Below, piece after piece: positions 43,830-56,176 of a stretch of 64,000 nt of DNA. Position 1 is the stretch's first letter. Each line of letters starts with the position of its first letter. The translations under genes and the position numbers were made by a program. The DNA is from Ascarosepion bandense (taxonomy: Eukaryota > Mollusca > Cephalopoda > Sepiida > Sepiidae): assembly GCA_037127315.1 (NCBI GenBank), contig JBBBDQ010000420.1, positions 1,461,501-1,525,500 of the forward strand, given 5' to 3'. The notes under the pieces are model-generated. The model had not been told where the DNA came from and searched no databases. It saw nothing but the letters and a program-made list of their open reading frames with translations.

Positions 43830-44075
43830 TAGACACACCGTTTCGACCAAGTACCCTCTGGTCATCATCAGGTGTCCATTGATTGGCTGATGTAGATTAT
43901 CTTGTTGATAATTCATATCACCTTTGGATTTGGTAGTGACGAACCAAATGCAACATGAAAGAACAATAACTGATTTCACAGGGTATTTCTCAATAATCAA
44001 CAAGATAATCCATATCAGCCAATCAATGGACACCGGATGATGACCAGAGGGTACTTGGTCGAAATATTATAACAT
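43830..44075. repeat. inverted PLE-type terminal segments
   Basis: Left segment 43,830-43,905 (minus: CTGATGA at 43,871-43,865, GAAA at 43,844-43,841) and right segment 44,000-44,075 (plus: CGGATGA at 44,034-44,040, GAAA at 44,061-44,064) are inverted copies around a remnant core. Confidence 0.7.
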
Positions 44076-44551
44076 CTGCATCAACCAAGATTAGAATAGT
44101 TCAAAATAATTCCAAGACCGTTGAATTTTGTCAAATATTTAACTTCAAACAGTTTTTGAGGAAAATACGTTTCTCAACTCCAGTCGTTGTTATCACCCTT
44201 CTTAATACTGATGTTTGTTTTTCTTCCTAACTATTTATTTGAAGACCAATCAGCCGGTACTGTTTCGGGTGAAATTTATAAAATATTTCTCTTTAAAGAA
44301 TTTTTCATTAAAATATCCTTTTCAATTATACATTTCTCAGTTGTGACGCTTTCCATTAATTCAGATCTTGTTATTCAAAGTAGTGTGAAAATTTAATAAT
44401 TTAATTATTATTCTCTATTCAGATATTTAAATACAATGTTAATCGTTATCTACTGTTATTCTGATTATTATTTCCTCTTCTTACTCATTATTTATGTTTC
44501 TGTTTCTAAATCTTCCACACCCTGGAACTCCTTGTGTTTTAGTGGTTTTAC

Positions 44552-44815
44552 TGCGTGTTGTGGTGCAGTGGATATCGCCTGGGAACGAGAAATCGGGGAG
44601 CCGTGTTCGAATTCCAGCTGAATTCTTTGCATTCACTTACTCGCAAAAACCCTTGGGAAAGCTATTAATCCGTCTCTTCTCTCCAGCTATGGGTTGAATA
44701 ACAGGAAAGATTGTGTTCTATAGCATGGCTGGCAACCAGTCTACCGCATAAAGTAAAGGCAACCTACTGCGGGATAATCTTGTACCTAGTCCGTCATGTC
44801 TTTAATAGATTGCCG
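44552..44815 (+). repeat. tRNA-like SINE family A copy
   Basis: gtgttgtggtgcagtggata, B box (gtgttcgaattcc), body and truncated tail. A short LINE scrap precedes it. Confidence 0.85.
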
Positions 44816-45004
44816 TGTATGGGGTGGTGCAATTTTTTTAAAGGAAGAAACAAGCCTGCAATTAAAATCTTGTCTGAAATATGTTAAGTTTAAATAAGTC
44901 CACATGTAGATTTTCAATTGTTCGGCTGAGCTCCTTGCTCTGGCACCTAGACTGGCGTCTTTATCTTATCAATTTATAGTTAAGCTAGCTAGATGTTATT
45001 TTAT

Positions 45005-45120
45005 GCTAACAGTTTCTTTTCCAGCAATTCTCACTGGTGGAACTCCTTTCTCTCTCCATACTTTCCAGCCAACTTGCATCTCTATTTTCAAGTTTAGGAC
45101 GTTTCTTTATTTCGTGAATT
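45005..45120 (+). pseudogene. LINE 3' scrap
   Basis: cagtttcttttcc...ctggtggaactcctttc matches the RLWNSF region of the LINE family. Confidence 0.5.
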
Positions 45121-45382
45121 CTTTGAATTTCTCTATAATATTAGGTTGTTGTTATTGTTTTCTCTTGAGGCAAGAATGAATAACGAATAACCCCTTTGAA
45201 AGACCACCATACAGGAACCATTAACCTTTTTAAATGCTTTAGAGATTTTTTATAAAGTTTTGGTGTATATTTTGCATCTAACCACTGGCGTACTCGCTTT
45301 CTGTTTTCAAAGAGCATCCATTTTTCATTGCATGCAACGATTCAATGCCAAAAGGTTTTTTCCAGTTTGTACTCATTCAGAT

Positions 45383-45695
45383 GTGCGTTGTGGTGCAGTA
45401 GATATTGACTCGGAACGAGAAATCGAGGAGCCGAGTTCGAATTCCAGTTCAATTCATTGCTTTCACTTACGCACAAATACTCTTGGGAAAGGTGTTCATC
45501 CGTCTCTTCTCTCTAGTTATGGGTTAAATAACAGGACAGATCGGGTTCTATAGTCTTGGCTGGCAACCAGTCTAATGCAAAAAGCAAGGGCAACTTACTG
45601 TGGGATAATCTTGTGCCCAGTCAGCCATGTCTCTTTCGAGATATGATCGCCCAAAGCGTGCATCAAGTATGGCACTTAACTGACTGACTGACTCA
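45383..45695 (+). repeat. tRNA-like SINE family A, full copy
   Basis: gatgtgcgttgtggtgcagt through gagttcgaattcc, the tgtctctttcgagata hairpin region and the ttaactgactgactgac end. Confidence 0.9.
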
Positions 45696-46530
45696 TGCAG
45701 TAAGATAATTCAACATTGTCTCATTGGAACCATTTTCATTAGGCTTATGAGTAGCAATATAATGATATAAAAATTATCTGGTAAAAAAAAGGGGTCAAGA
45801 ATAAGTCTAGGTTTTTTAATCTACTAATGAGGTTACTTCGTTGCCCGATCGGAACAATATCCAGCCAAAAATGCGTCATTTCATGTGTGACAAAATGATA
45901 GAATTATTATATTCCGATATTACGGTTACCCTGAGTTACTTTTTAAAACTCGATGCGACCAAGAATCGTGTTACCATAACAACATATAAATATTAGTTTT
46001 TTCGTGTAAACAATTCAACCTATGTATTAATTTATTCATGCGTAATGAATATCTGAATAAATATTTTTAAGCTAATTCATTTTCTCTCGGTGAATGTGAT
46101 TTAATACCAGTCACTTTTGTGTATCTATATTGTAGAGTTCATTCACATGTATAAAAAAAGGAGATGTAAAAATAATAATGAAAACACTAATTAGATAAAA
46201 AAAAAAGAAAAATCAAGCAATCAATAACATCAGCTATGAAGACGGCCACAATGTGCCGATCGGGTTTAGTAAATTCAAAAATACATTTCAGTTCACAAAC
46301 ATATATAAAAATCTACAAATTCAGTTAAAAACAAGAAAATAATTTTTGATAATGGCTTATAGAATAGCCGAGAGCGCTCGGATATATAGAATATTCAAAT
46401 GTCCAGAACAGAATATCAAGAACAGAAAGTAAATTGAATAAAAACCTTAATCGCACAATATTGTCAATTTGCTTTAACGAAAATTGTATAAGAGAGGAAT
46501 TGCAGCACAAATACCAAATTATATATATAT
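45696..46530. other. unassigned AT-rich stretch
   Basis: No recognisable domain; short TA run near 46,521. Confidence 0.4.
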
Positions 46531-46727
46531 TATGGGGTAACTAATTCATCCCCGGTAATACAAGTGTACCACGCTAGACGACTTAAACAAAGAACTCCGA
46601 GTGAGTTTAACTGTTGTGGTCAGTCAATAATATTTTAACAGATGTCTCGGCAAGTAGCCCATTATAACCGCTAGAAACGACGAGGAATCAAAACGCATAG
46701 TAGTTATCACAGGGTGACGAGTATATC

Positions 46728-48095
46728 AAAACTCCGCGGCCGACCTGCTAACAACCGTAACGGAGTACATGCTACAGGCCCTTGTGGAGTCTGACGAGGC
46801 TGCTCTGGACATCTCCAAGGCTTTCGACAGGGTTTGGCACTCTGGCCTCCTATGCAAACTACGGGGTTACGGTATTACCGGTCGCCTGCTTGACCTAATC
46901 CAATCTTTCTTAAATAACCGCAAAATGAAGGTCGTTTAGAATGGGCGTGCCTCTTCGTCCTACAGCACGAATGCTGGTGTCCCACAGGGCTCTATCCTGG
47001 GCCCGACGCTCTTCCTTATTTTCATCAACGACCTCCAAGATGACATCAAGTCCCAAGTAAGCATCTACGCAGATGACACTACAATATACTCCCCCACCAG
47101 TAACAAACCTGTAGTGGCGGACAGACATACTCTCGCTGCTGACCTTGAACGGGATCTACACTCTGTGGTGAACTGGGACAAGAAGTGGCTTGTCAACCTC
47201 AATTCATCTAAGACCAAGCTGTAGTCTGTCAACCATTACAGGCAACCTCTCCTGCCTCCCATAAGCATGGATCAAGCGATTCTCCCGGAGAGCAATACAC
47301 TACGCCTCCTCGGACTTACCCTGTCCTCAGACCGCAAATGGAACAGCTATATTGAATCCATAGCAAAATCTACTGCTAAGAAGGTTGGGTCACTATGTCG
47401 ATCCAGGATGTTTTTTCCGCCTGAATTCATCCTGCATATATACAAGTCAACCATCCGTCTGTGCATGGAGTACTGCTGCCATTTATGGTCAGGCGCTCCT
47501 GCCGTTCTCCTCAGTGTTCTTGACAGGCTTCAAAGGAGAGTCTGTAATGTGATAGGTACTGATCTGGCGGCTCGACTGCAGCCACTTCTCCATCGTCGAA
47601 ATGTGACCTCCCTTTGTCTGTTCTATAAATATTTCATGGCTTCTGCTCGGACGAACTTAAGTCACTGGTGCCTCCTCAACAGGTGTTTACTCGTGCAACC
47701 AAACTGGCAACTGGGTCCCACCCATTCACAGTCAGGTTAGCCAAATGCAGACGACAATTCTACTCCTGCAGCTTCTTCTCTCGCACTTCCCGCCTGTGAA
47801 ACTCGCTCCCATATTCTTGCTTTCCTGACGGCTACAACCTCCAGAAATTTAAATGCAAAGTCAATACTCATCTACTAACCACTGGACACTAGCTCTCTCC
47901 CCACCCCCGTATAACCTTCCCTTTCTTCTCCACCTATGTATCTGTCATCGCACCTGCTTTCTCAGCTTTCTATTGCTCCTTTCTAACTAGTCTATGCTCC
48001 TCACTCTTTTCTAATTAATCTTTTTAAATTTATGTAGCCCCCTGCACATCAGTAGCATTTCCGCCTTGCTCGGGGTGAAATGATTAAAAAAAAAA
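46728..48095 (+). pseudogene. CR1/Jockey-type LINE reverse transcriptase, 5' truncated
   Basis: The best-preserved LINE of its family here. One frame gives [37 protein letters not shown] and [11 protein letters not shown] (YADD at 47,066-47,077), then LRLLGLTLSSDRKWN, YKSTIRLCMEYCCHLWSG and DRLQRRVCNV. Stops occur at 46,937 and 47,222, and a frameshift near 47,633, after which FTRATKLATGSHPFT and FFSRTSRL continue. The endonuclease is missing. It ends with the family tail (gccttgctcggggtgaaatg, then attaaa and A8). Confidence 0.9.
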
Positions 48096-48779
48096 CTCAT
48101 ATTGAGCAGGAAAAAACAATCGTGCAATTAAGAAAGGTAAGTGAATCGGAAACTATTACAAGTAGCAAAAACAAGTAGGAACATCTAAAAATAGAACAAA
48201 AAACAATGTTTTGCTTCGAAGCAGATGATAACAGAAACGTGACGACGAGAATTTTGAATCGCGTTGGTTAATTTTATTTGTAACAAAAAGAGAAAAAACT
48301 GATATTCTTCAAATATGAAAGAAATATTCTACTCAGGCATTAAAAATACAACAACAACAACGTCAAAATTGTTGGAACTCTAGAAACAACAACAAAAATA
48401 TAATTCTCCATCTTCTTTCACGCCTGAAATGGTCGCAATTCCATATCTGAATTCATTCAAAATTCAGATGATGGAATTGCCTTCTCTGCTTATTTTAGAT
48501 GATACTAGCAAATTTTCAGAGAATTTTAGAACTGGGAAGACAAAAAAAAAAAGATATTGTTGAGAAACTTAAGACATGAAAAATACTATAGTTTTGTACT
48601 AATTAAAGTAAAAAAAAGACAAATGAAATTTGTTTTGAAAAAACAGTAAATATTCTAATTAAAACTTTTAGCAATAAAAATTCATTATTTAATAATCGTC
48701 GAAAATGTATGAATCTCACGACAAAAAAAGACGACAATTTTGTCACATTTGCTGGAATTGTTAAAAAAGAGCGTGAGTG

Positions 48780-48970
48780 ATTCAGATTAAAAGAACTGAC
48801 GCCGTATATGTTTAAAAGATTACTTTTCGTTCAAGATTTAACGGCAAAGAAAGACGCAAAAATACAGGTAGGAATTCTAACGAAACTTGAACAGAATAAT
48901 AAACTTACACTACAGAAAATGTCGGACGAATGTCAGAAAATCCTGAATCTAAAACACGATTCCGAATAGG
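48780..48970 (+). pseudogene. gypsy gag remnant
   Basis: An open stretch reads LKELTPYMFKRLLFVQDLTA, then KIQVGILTKLEQ and SDECQKILNLKHDSE before a stop, characteristic of a gypsy-element gag C-terminal half. It belongs to the same element as the pol pieces downstream. Confidence 0.7.
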
Positions 48971-49217
48971 TTGGGAAAAAGATTGTATAGCGAAAGAAAA
49001 ATGTAGAAAAATAAAAATGAATCCATGTTTCACATGTTGAAAGGTAAATCTATGAGACGAATGACTCTTTGAAAACACGAAATGATACAAGGGTGGAAAA
49101 GTAGGAAATAAAAAGTCATACTGTAAAATTAAAGCTAGCAAAAGTTCTCACAGAAAAACTCGTACAACGGAAAATATAACCACAGAAGATTTATGTACGT
49201 GAAGATTATGAATGCGC

Positions 49218-49720
49218 ATGTTGGTTGGTTTGTTTTTATGGCATATCAACCTCAGCGGGTCATTTAATGCCAACTAATTTTTATTTATTTATTTATTGCT
49301 GGTAATACCTTTTTCTTTTCCACAATTTATTGTTTTTATATAAGCTTTGTGTCTAGTAATACTTTTTTCTTTTTCGAGTATCAAGATTCATTGAGATTTG
49401 TTTTTTAAGGACAGGGTCCCCAAGTACTACCCTTGTTATTTAACCCATAACTAAAGGGAAGGGACGGATTAATATCATTCCTAAGGGTACCAGTGGTTAA
49501 GTGAATGCAGGGTATTCAACTCGAATTCGAACTCGGCTTACCGATTTCTCTTTCCGAACCGATATCCATTGCACCACAACGCATATCCGTCACTAAACGC
49601 TGACAGCATCTGGTATTCCCAAGCGGTCATCCATCTAAGTACTGACCAGGCTCAACGTTGCTTAATTTCGGTGATCCAGCGAGAACAACCGGTGTATTCA
49701 ACGTGATAGGCCGTAAGCCT
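49218..49720 (-). mobile_element. composite 5S rRNA / tRNA-like SINE, copy 2
   Basis: On the minus strand: a nearly complete 5S-like head (49,719 down to 49,597; aggcttacggcc, gaaattaagcaacgttgag, ggtcagtacttagatgg, gaccgcttgggaatacca), then the tRNA-like part (tgcgttgtggtgcaatgg, gagttcgaatt), the AT-rich body and the tail ggttgatatgcc. Inserted between gag and pol of the old gypsy element. Confidence 0.85.
49597..49719 (-). pseudogene. 5S rRNA-derived head of SINE
   Basis: About 120 nt with box A, intermediate element and box C regions of the 5S internal promoter recognisable. It is directly fused to SINE sequence with no terminator, so I call it a SINE module rather than a 5S gene. Confidence 0.7.
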
Positions 49721-49789
49721 AATGCGGATGTACAAATGTGATTAGAAACTAGTAGCTTTATCGCAATAATCAATGAAGCCACATCGAAT

Positions 49790-50800
49790 CCAAACGGAAA
49801 ACTTATATTTAAATCTATTTTATAAATCTACCATCCGTCCGTGAATTGAATACTGCTACTATATCTGGTCGCGTGCCCCTACTATCTACCGAGGTGTCCC
49901 TGACAAAATCAAACAGAGAATCTTTAATGTGATCGATCCCGACTTGGCAACTCAGATACAGTCACTTTCTCACCAGCGCAATGTGGCTTCCCTGTGTCTC
50001 TTCTAGAAATACTTTCATGGTTTCTGCTCAGATGAACTTAGCTCTCTGGTGCCCCTATGTATGAATTTACACGAGCCACAAGATTAGCAACTAGGTCCCA
50101 CTCTTTTATAGTGAAACCAATCAAATGTAAACGCGAATTATACTCCACAGTTTCTTTTCTCGCACCTCCTGCCTGTGGAATTCTCTTCCGTCTACTGGCT
50201 TCCCTGATAGATACAATCTCCAAGTATTTAAATTTAAAGTCAATACTCATCTTCTATTTCACTAACTTACATCCTCTCTCTCTCTCTCTCTTGCTCCTTT
50301 CTCCGTCCACTCCACTCTCATCAGTATTCTCACCCTTCTCTTACCCACTTCCTGACACTCCTTATAACCTGTCACTCTTTCTCATAACTTTCCTCCTATG
50401 TAACCCCCTGCTCAACAGTGGCATTAAAATGCTTTGCTTAAGGCGATAGTCATCTACTATCTCACTGACTTGCATCCTCTCTCTCTCTCTCTTGCTCCTT
50501 TCTCCATCCACTCTACTCTCATCATTATTCTCAACCTTCTCTTACCCACTTCCTGACACCCCTTATAACCTGTCACTCTTTCTCATAACTTTCCTCCTAT
50601 GCAACCCCCTGCTCAACAGTGGCATTAAAATGCTTTGCTTGGGGCGATAGTCATCTACTATCTCACTGGCTTGTATCCTCTCTCTCTTGCTCCTTTCTCC
50701 ATCCACTCTACTCTCATCATTATTCTCATCCTTCTCTTACCCACTTCCTGACACCTCTTATAACCTGACACTCTTGCTTGGGGCGATATGATTATAAAAA
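49790..50800 (+). pseudogene. CR1/Jockey-type LINE 3' end with tripled 3' UTR
   Basis: ORF phrases FTRATRLATRSHSFIVKPIK and APPACGILFR, then three tandem copies of the 3' UTR (about 202 bp, starting 50,246, 50,448 and 50,649), each ending in the catgcttgcttggggcgat-like tail; only the last has A9. Confidence 0.85.
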
Positions 50801-51179
50801 AAAATTCGAAAGTTGCTAGTAGTGTGTTAGGTGAGAAATGTTTTTTTCTGTTGGAGAAATGATTTGTAACGTCTCATTCCGTAACAAATATCTTTTGTGT
50901 TAAAAAAATATGACAAACCTATTTCGTACAGACTGGATGGAATTACTTGAGCCTATAAATGTTGATTGGAAACTTGGAAGAGCACAAGTGTTCAGTTTTA
51001 AAAAAATCAGTGTGAAAATTCAACGAGAAATTGAAAAAAAAATTCGGGTGTTCTATCAAATGATTTGAGTCGGTGTTCCAAATTTGAAGTAAAAATTCAA
51101 GTGAAAAAAGGCCAGTGATTCGCAGCATCAAATGAACAAAGAATTAAACAAAATTGAAAACTTGGTGAAATTAAAAAGG

Positions 51180-51890
51180 TTAGCCATTGAAAAAGAGTAG
51201 CACCTGTACGTATAAGGAAAAAATAATAAAATTCATTTTCGTGCTCATTTTTTTTAACAACGTTAAAAAGTGTTTAGAAACCATAATCACTGATTAATAA
51301 GTTCAGAGACAATTTTTGCGAAGTTAAACGGTGAAAAAACTTTTTTGAAGCTGAATCTTTCTGAAGAGTATTTACGAATACAGGTTGAAAAAAATTTCAA
51401 CTTTAATAACTATAGATATGCACAAGGGTTTGTATAAGAACAACCGACTTACTTTTGCTATAAAAGTGGCTCCATCTATATTTCAACAAGCTATGGTGGT
51501 CTGATGCAGAATGTTATTTCGTAAATACTTATCTGGATGAGATATTAAGTTAAGACTTCAGATATGAAAGTACGTTTTTTAACAATATGAGAGTACAAGT
51601 TCAAACTCAAATGAGGAAAAGTGCGAATTATTTTTACCTAAAATCAAGTCCCTCGGACAAATCATTGACAAATGTAGTCGTCAACAAGATTCGTCGAGGG
51701 CAAATGTAATTAAAAATATGTTTCCCTCAACAAACGTAACTAGGTTACAAGCATTTATTGGACTAGTAAACAAGAATAAAATTTATGTACACAATATGCA
51801 GAATTTGAGAACTCCACTGAACGATTTAATTAAAAAAGGCGTATAATGGAAGTAAACTTATAAGCGTTAGAAGGCGTTTGAAGAAATAAA
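51180..51890 (+). pseudogene. gypsy reverse transcriptase remnant
   Basis: IFAKLNGEKTFLKLNLSEEY near 51,315-51,375 (the usual catalytic D after KI is N), then APSIFQQAM-like and TYLDEILS (about 51,465-51,555; YLDD has become YLDE), and RLQAFIGLVNKN with NLRTPLNDLIKKGV (to about 51,845). Several frameshifts. Confidence 0.75.
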
Positions 51891-52515
51891 AAATTTCAGA
51901 GAGAACAATAGAACGGCCGGTGAATGCGGAGGGTGCAATCAAAGAACATCTAGAGGAATTTGAGAAAACAATCGGAAAACGGCCAGTGGACTAGGAGAGA
52001 ACAATCAGGAACGGCCGGTAAACTCGGAGAGATCAATCAGAGAACGGACAGTGGATTCGGAGAGAGTAATCGAAGAACGGCTAATTGATTCGGAGAGAAC
52101 AATTTGAGAACGGCCAGAGGACTGGGAGAGAACAATCGGAGAAGTGTCAGTGGACTCGGGGTAAACAAATGGAGGCCGCCTAGAGGACTCGGAGAGAACA
52201 ATCGACGAACGGCCAGAGGATTTGGAGAGAACAATTGGAGAACAGCCAGTGGACTCGGAGAGAACAATGGGAGAACGGCTAGTGGACTCGGAGAGAACAA
52301 TTTGAGAACGGCCAGAGGACTGGGAGAGAACAATCGGAGAAGTGTTAGTGGACTCGGGGTAAACAAATGGAAGCCGCCTAGAGGACTCGGAGAGAACAAT
52401 CGACGAACGGCCAGAGGATTTGGAGAGAACAATTGGAGAACAGCCAGTGGACTCGGAGAGAACAATGGGAGAACGGCTAGTGGATTCGCTGGAAACAATC
52501 AGAGAACGGCCAGAG
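51890..52515. repeat. 33-bp minisatellite with 198-bp higher-order unit
   Basis: Units of the type gagagaacaatgggagaacg plus gctagtggactcg (33 bp) repeat about 18 times. The block aatttgagaacggcc recurs at 52,101 and 52,299, a 198-bp (6 x 33) period. Because 33 is a multiple of 3, long open frames appear on both strands; none is a gene. It occupies the place of RNase H in the old gypsy pol. Confidence 0.9.
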
Positions 52516-52779
52516 GAACTAGAGTGCAAGCAGAAAGAGAAGACAATATCCATTCACTCCCTAGTATGCGCATGCTTCTCTCTGACTACCCTTCTACACA
52601 TAATAGTCAATGAAGTGAATAAAAATATAAGATTATATTTATATATATACGTGTTCGTTGTTATCATTTGTCCGTTGAGACGATTGTTGTTACAACATCG
52701 GTCGCTTTTTACGCCATACACCAAGCGATATTTAACAGTACCATCTTATTAAATTACGATTTTACGATGGACCAAAAAC

Positions 52780-54190
52780 CGTCTGAAGATTAAGACATTG
52801 GATGGTTTATCTAGATTGATACCAAATATAGTGAAACGTTTGATGACACAGTTATTGCAGCATTAAAACGTGAAATAGAAATTAAATTATATTATGCAGT
52901 GTAGTACGCAAATTACCAATTACCATGGAAGAAATAAAAGGAAAATCAGAACAAAATGGGTCCATAGTGGAAATAAAAACGACAAAAGAAAAGAAAGAAA
53001 GAACGCTTACCTAGCTATGTGACAGAGTACTGATGTTCATACAAATAGTAGTAATACTAGCATGTTACAAAAGCAGATATTAAATGAATTTCATAATTGA
53101 CATTCGGGAATTTAAGGATCAAATCTCTCATCAGAAACTATATAATCTGTACCAAAAGAGATCTAGGCATTGAAAATGTAGTAAAAGTCTGAAGAGGTTG
53201 TATTCTGGCAGCAAAACCACCTAACATGAAACTACAACTTTTGGTCAAATGCAGATACTCAGTGGTCAGAAATGCTCATAGATTTCGCAGGTTCAATAAA
53301 CGGATCAAATTTTCTTGTGATAGTGGATAGCTTTATTTAAGTATCCTGGAATTTATAAGTGTAAAATCTTTTATGGTTACAGTGATGTTTTTATACGAAC
53401 TCTCTGCGAGATTCCGGATGCCATAGTCTCGAATAATAGTTATGAATTTGAAAATTTTTGTTATTGATTAAACACATTACTACTCCGCCTTATCACCCAA
53501 GATCAAACGGACAAACTTAACGGTTTGCAGTACATTTAACAGAGGTTTGGGAAAATTACAGGAAAAAAACAGCGAAGAAGCACCACAAAAATGTTTGAGA
53601 GCTTACTGGATAACGCTAAATCCAAGTACCCGTTGTCAGGAATGTCACTGGCAAAATTGATTTTCGGAAAAACAAAACAAAAAACAAAACAAAAAACAAA
53701 CATTAAATGAGTTTTCGGCAATTTATTACAAGAGCAAAAAAGAATAAGAACTGATAAGAAAAAAGACACGACGTTTTAATAAAATTGGCGGAAAAGTGTT
53801 TTTCAGGGTATATACAAATAAACAAGAAATGTGGGAAGACGACATAATAATATTACGAATTGGAAAAATTTATATTTATGGTAAAAGAAACAAATGAAAA
53901 CAAAAGACATAAAAGAAAAACTTTACTGAATAAATGCTTGCAAGAAATGGAGACCCTATGCAAGTATTGTATGATACTTTTGAAGAACTAACATTCCAAG
54001 AATTCGTTGAATGTACTGTTATGTTTACCAGAAAAAGGAAACGTACGAAAAAAAAAATACTAGAGGTTGGCCCAAAAGGTAAAGAAATGCAAAATTCAAT
54101 TTGCAGGCGAAGTCACTAGGAAAAGGAGCGGATGAATACTATTCAAACAATAAGATATTTACTAAAAAAAAATCTGACAAGGGGGATGTG
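52780..54190 (+). pseudogene. gypsy RNase H end and integrase remnant
   Basis: LDGLSRLIPN near 52,800 marks the end of RNase H. EMLIDFAGSINGSNFLVIVD (about 53,270-53,330) and HPRSNGQT (about 53,495) are integrase core motifs, and a WEDDIIILRIGK-like C-terminal block lies near 53,840. Frames are broken throughout. Confidence 0.7.
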
Positions 54191-54349
54191 ATGGAGTAAT
54201 TAATACACCCCCAGAAACACAAATAAATGAGCATATACGCCATAAACTCCAAGAGAATCAAAAATGTCTGTTAGCGTCAAGAGTAATTTTAACAGATGTC
54301 ACAGCGCGTTGACTAAGCAAGACTTAATATTTTAACAACTAAAAACAAG

Positions 54350-54353
<4 letters not shown>

Positions 54354-54399
<46 letters not shown>

Positions 54400-54563
54400 G
54401 GACTCTCACGTCGGATAGCGTATGTGGATCTGACAGCTTAATTGTTTCAATTATGAAACCAAGGTAAACCGCCAGAAGACCCACACAAGTGATCTGATTA
54501 AAGTGGTGAGGGCTTGTGCAAAACCATCAACACTGTTCGGATCTATTGATACACTCAATCGTA

Positions 54564-54605
<42 letters not shown>
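54354..54605. repeat. two (TA)n tracts
   Basis: TA at 54,354-54,396 and 54,565-54,602. Confidence 0.95.
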
Positions 54606-54634
54606 ACAGATGAAGCAGACAATTGACCCCAGGC

Positions 54635-54849
54635 ATTTTAATTATCCCGCAACAGGTTGCCATTATCTGCTGGGGTAGACTAGTTGCCAGGCAAGACCCA
54701 ATCTGTTCTGTTATTTAATGTATGACTTGGGGGAAGGGACGGATAAATATCTTCTCCAAGGTTATTAGTGCATAAGTGACTGCAGGGCATTCAACCAGAA
54801 TTCGAACTCGCCTCCCCGATTTCTCGTTCCGATTTCCACTGCACCACAA

Positions 54850-54892
<43 letters not shown>
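54635..54892 (-). repeat. tRNA-like SINE family A copy ending in (TA)n
   Basis: The complement runs from the gcattgtggtgcagtgg head (54,853-54,837) through gagttcgaattc to the gttgcgggataatt end. (TA)n at 54,852-54,890. Confidence 0.85.
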
Positions 54893-54989
54893 GTGGGTAT
54901 ATACGGGTCAGAAATACTAGACAGCCCTTTCATGGAGATTCTGGAAAGTGAAGGAAGAAGGGCTGGACAATGTAGTTAGTTGGAAACTG

Positions 54990-56150
54990 ATAGGTTCAGC
55001 CCGAATTCCGAGGAATTTTCGTGATAGCTGCGATCTGTGTCTGCAAGAAAAAATACTAATATTAAAGTACCCAAACCAGCAACCACTCTTGAATTTAAGA
55101 AAACAATTCATTAGTAAGTGAGGCTATAAGCCGAAATTTGTGAACATTTAAAATTTAAGTACTAAATTCTGTTTTTGGGAGAGAAAATATAAATTAAATT
55201 GTTTTTGACTGATTGATTAATTACTTAAATTTTTAAATAGTAAACATCTTTACCTTCCTCTTCCTTTCTCCTATTAATATCTACCTTTTAAGAAGTAAGG
55301 ATACTTAGACTAACTTAACCCCCAATTTTTCCTGCATGTATGTATATATATTTTTCCCCGCACCTAAAATTTTGTTATAAATGTTTTTTATAAAAACTTT
55401 TTTAATAAATTTAATAAATTCTATTTTTAATTTAAATCTAGGTTTATAATTAATTAAATTAATTTAATTAAATTTAAATAAATTATATGTTAGCTTTTTC
55501 CCCAAAATAAATTTATTTCTAAAAATCTTTTTTCTAATAACTTCATCCCATTTCAAAACGTGTTTTATTAAAACGTCCCTAGCGTCTCTACGGAGATGAA
55601 AATTTTCTTCCTTTTCTTTTTCCTTTTTCTTTCCTTTTCTGTTCATTTTGTTTAGCCCACTTCCCTGTCAAACACCACTTTCTATTTCTTCCTTTTCTTC
55701 CCCTTCCCCTTTTTAGAGCTAGACAAAGCCAAAATTTTATATTTTTCACTTACAACTTAATCTGAAAGTAATGTTGTCCAATATCTAAAAATAGACATTG
55801 AGTGCTATCTACTTATTAATCCCACCCTTCTAGTTTTTTTTCTGTGACGTAAATTTTTGACATTTTGAACTTCCGCCGGTAATATCTTATTTTATTTTGA
55901 GTATTAAAGTTGCCGATGAAATGTGAAATCTCTCTTAGGGATTTCATGAAGAAATGATCATACAACGTTTCTGAACTTCGAAATTTATTATATTTTATAA
56001 CTGGCTCTGTAATTTAAATATTAATTATATTGAGCCCTCCACCTGGATCATTTTTTAATATTAAGATATTAATATTAATTAGGATCGGGTCTTTGGGATT
56101 TACCTTCCTGTTTTTCCTTTTGGATTAAGGTTTTAAAATACATACATATA
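54990..56150 (+). mobile_element. Penelope-like element fragment with long AT-rich 3' UTR
   Basis: SCDLCLQEKILILKYPN and LLNLRKQFISK (about 55,024-55,110) match the C-terminal GIY-YIG region of another PLE subfamily. The following kilobase is T/A-rich and ends with atcgggtctttgggatttac, also found at 60,390. Confidence 0.6.
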
Positions 56151-56176
56151 TATATATATATATTTATATATATTAT

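Larger units (their letters stand above)
46531..54345 (+). mobile_element. old Ty3/gypsy element with nested insertions
   Basis: Candidate decayed LTRs lie at 46,531-46,720 and 54,187-54,345 (atgg(g/a)gtaa.taat and ttttaacagatgtc in both); a polypurine-like aaggggga precedes the second. Gag is at 48.7-49.0 kb, RT at 51.2-51.9 kb and integrase at 53.2-53.9 kb. Interrupting it are a LINE (46,728-48,095), a 5S SINE (49,218-49,720) and another LINE (49,790-50,800). LTR assignment is tentative. Confidence 0.65.

Noticed and set aside
52005..52613. Long open frames on both strands (up to 182 codons)
   Set aside because: Explained by a 33-bp tandem repeat, whose period is a multiple of three.
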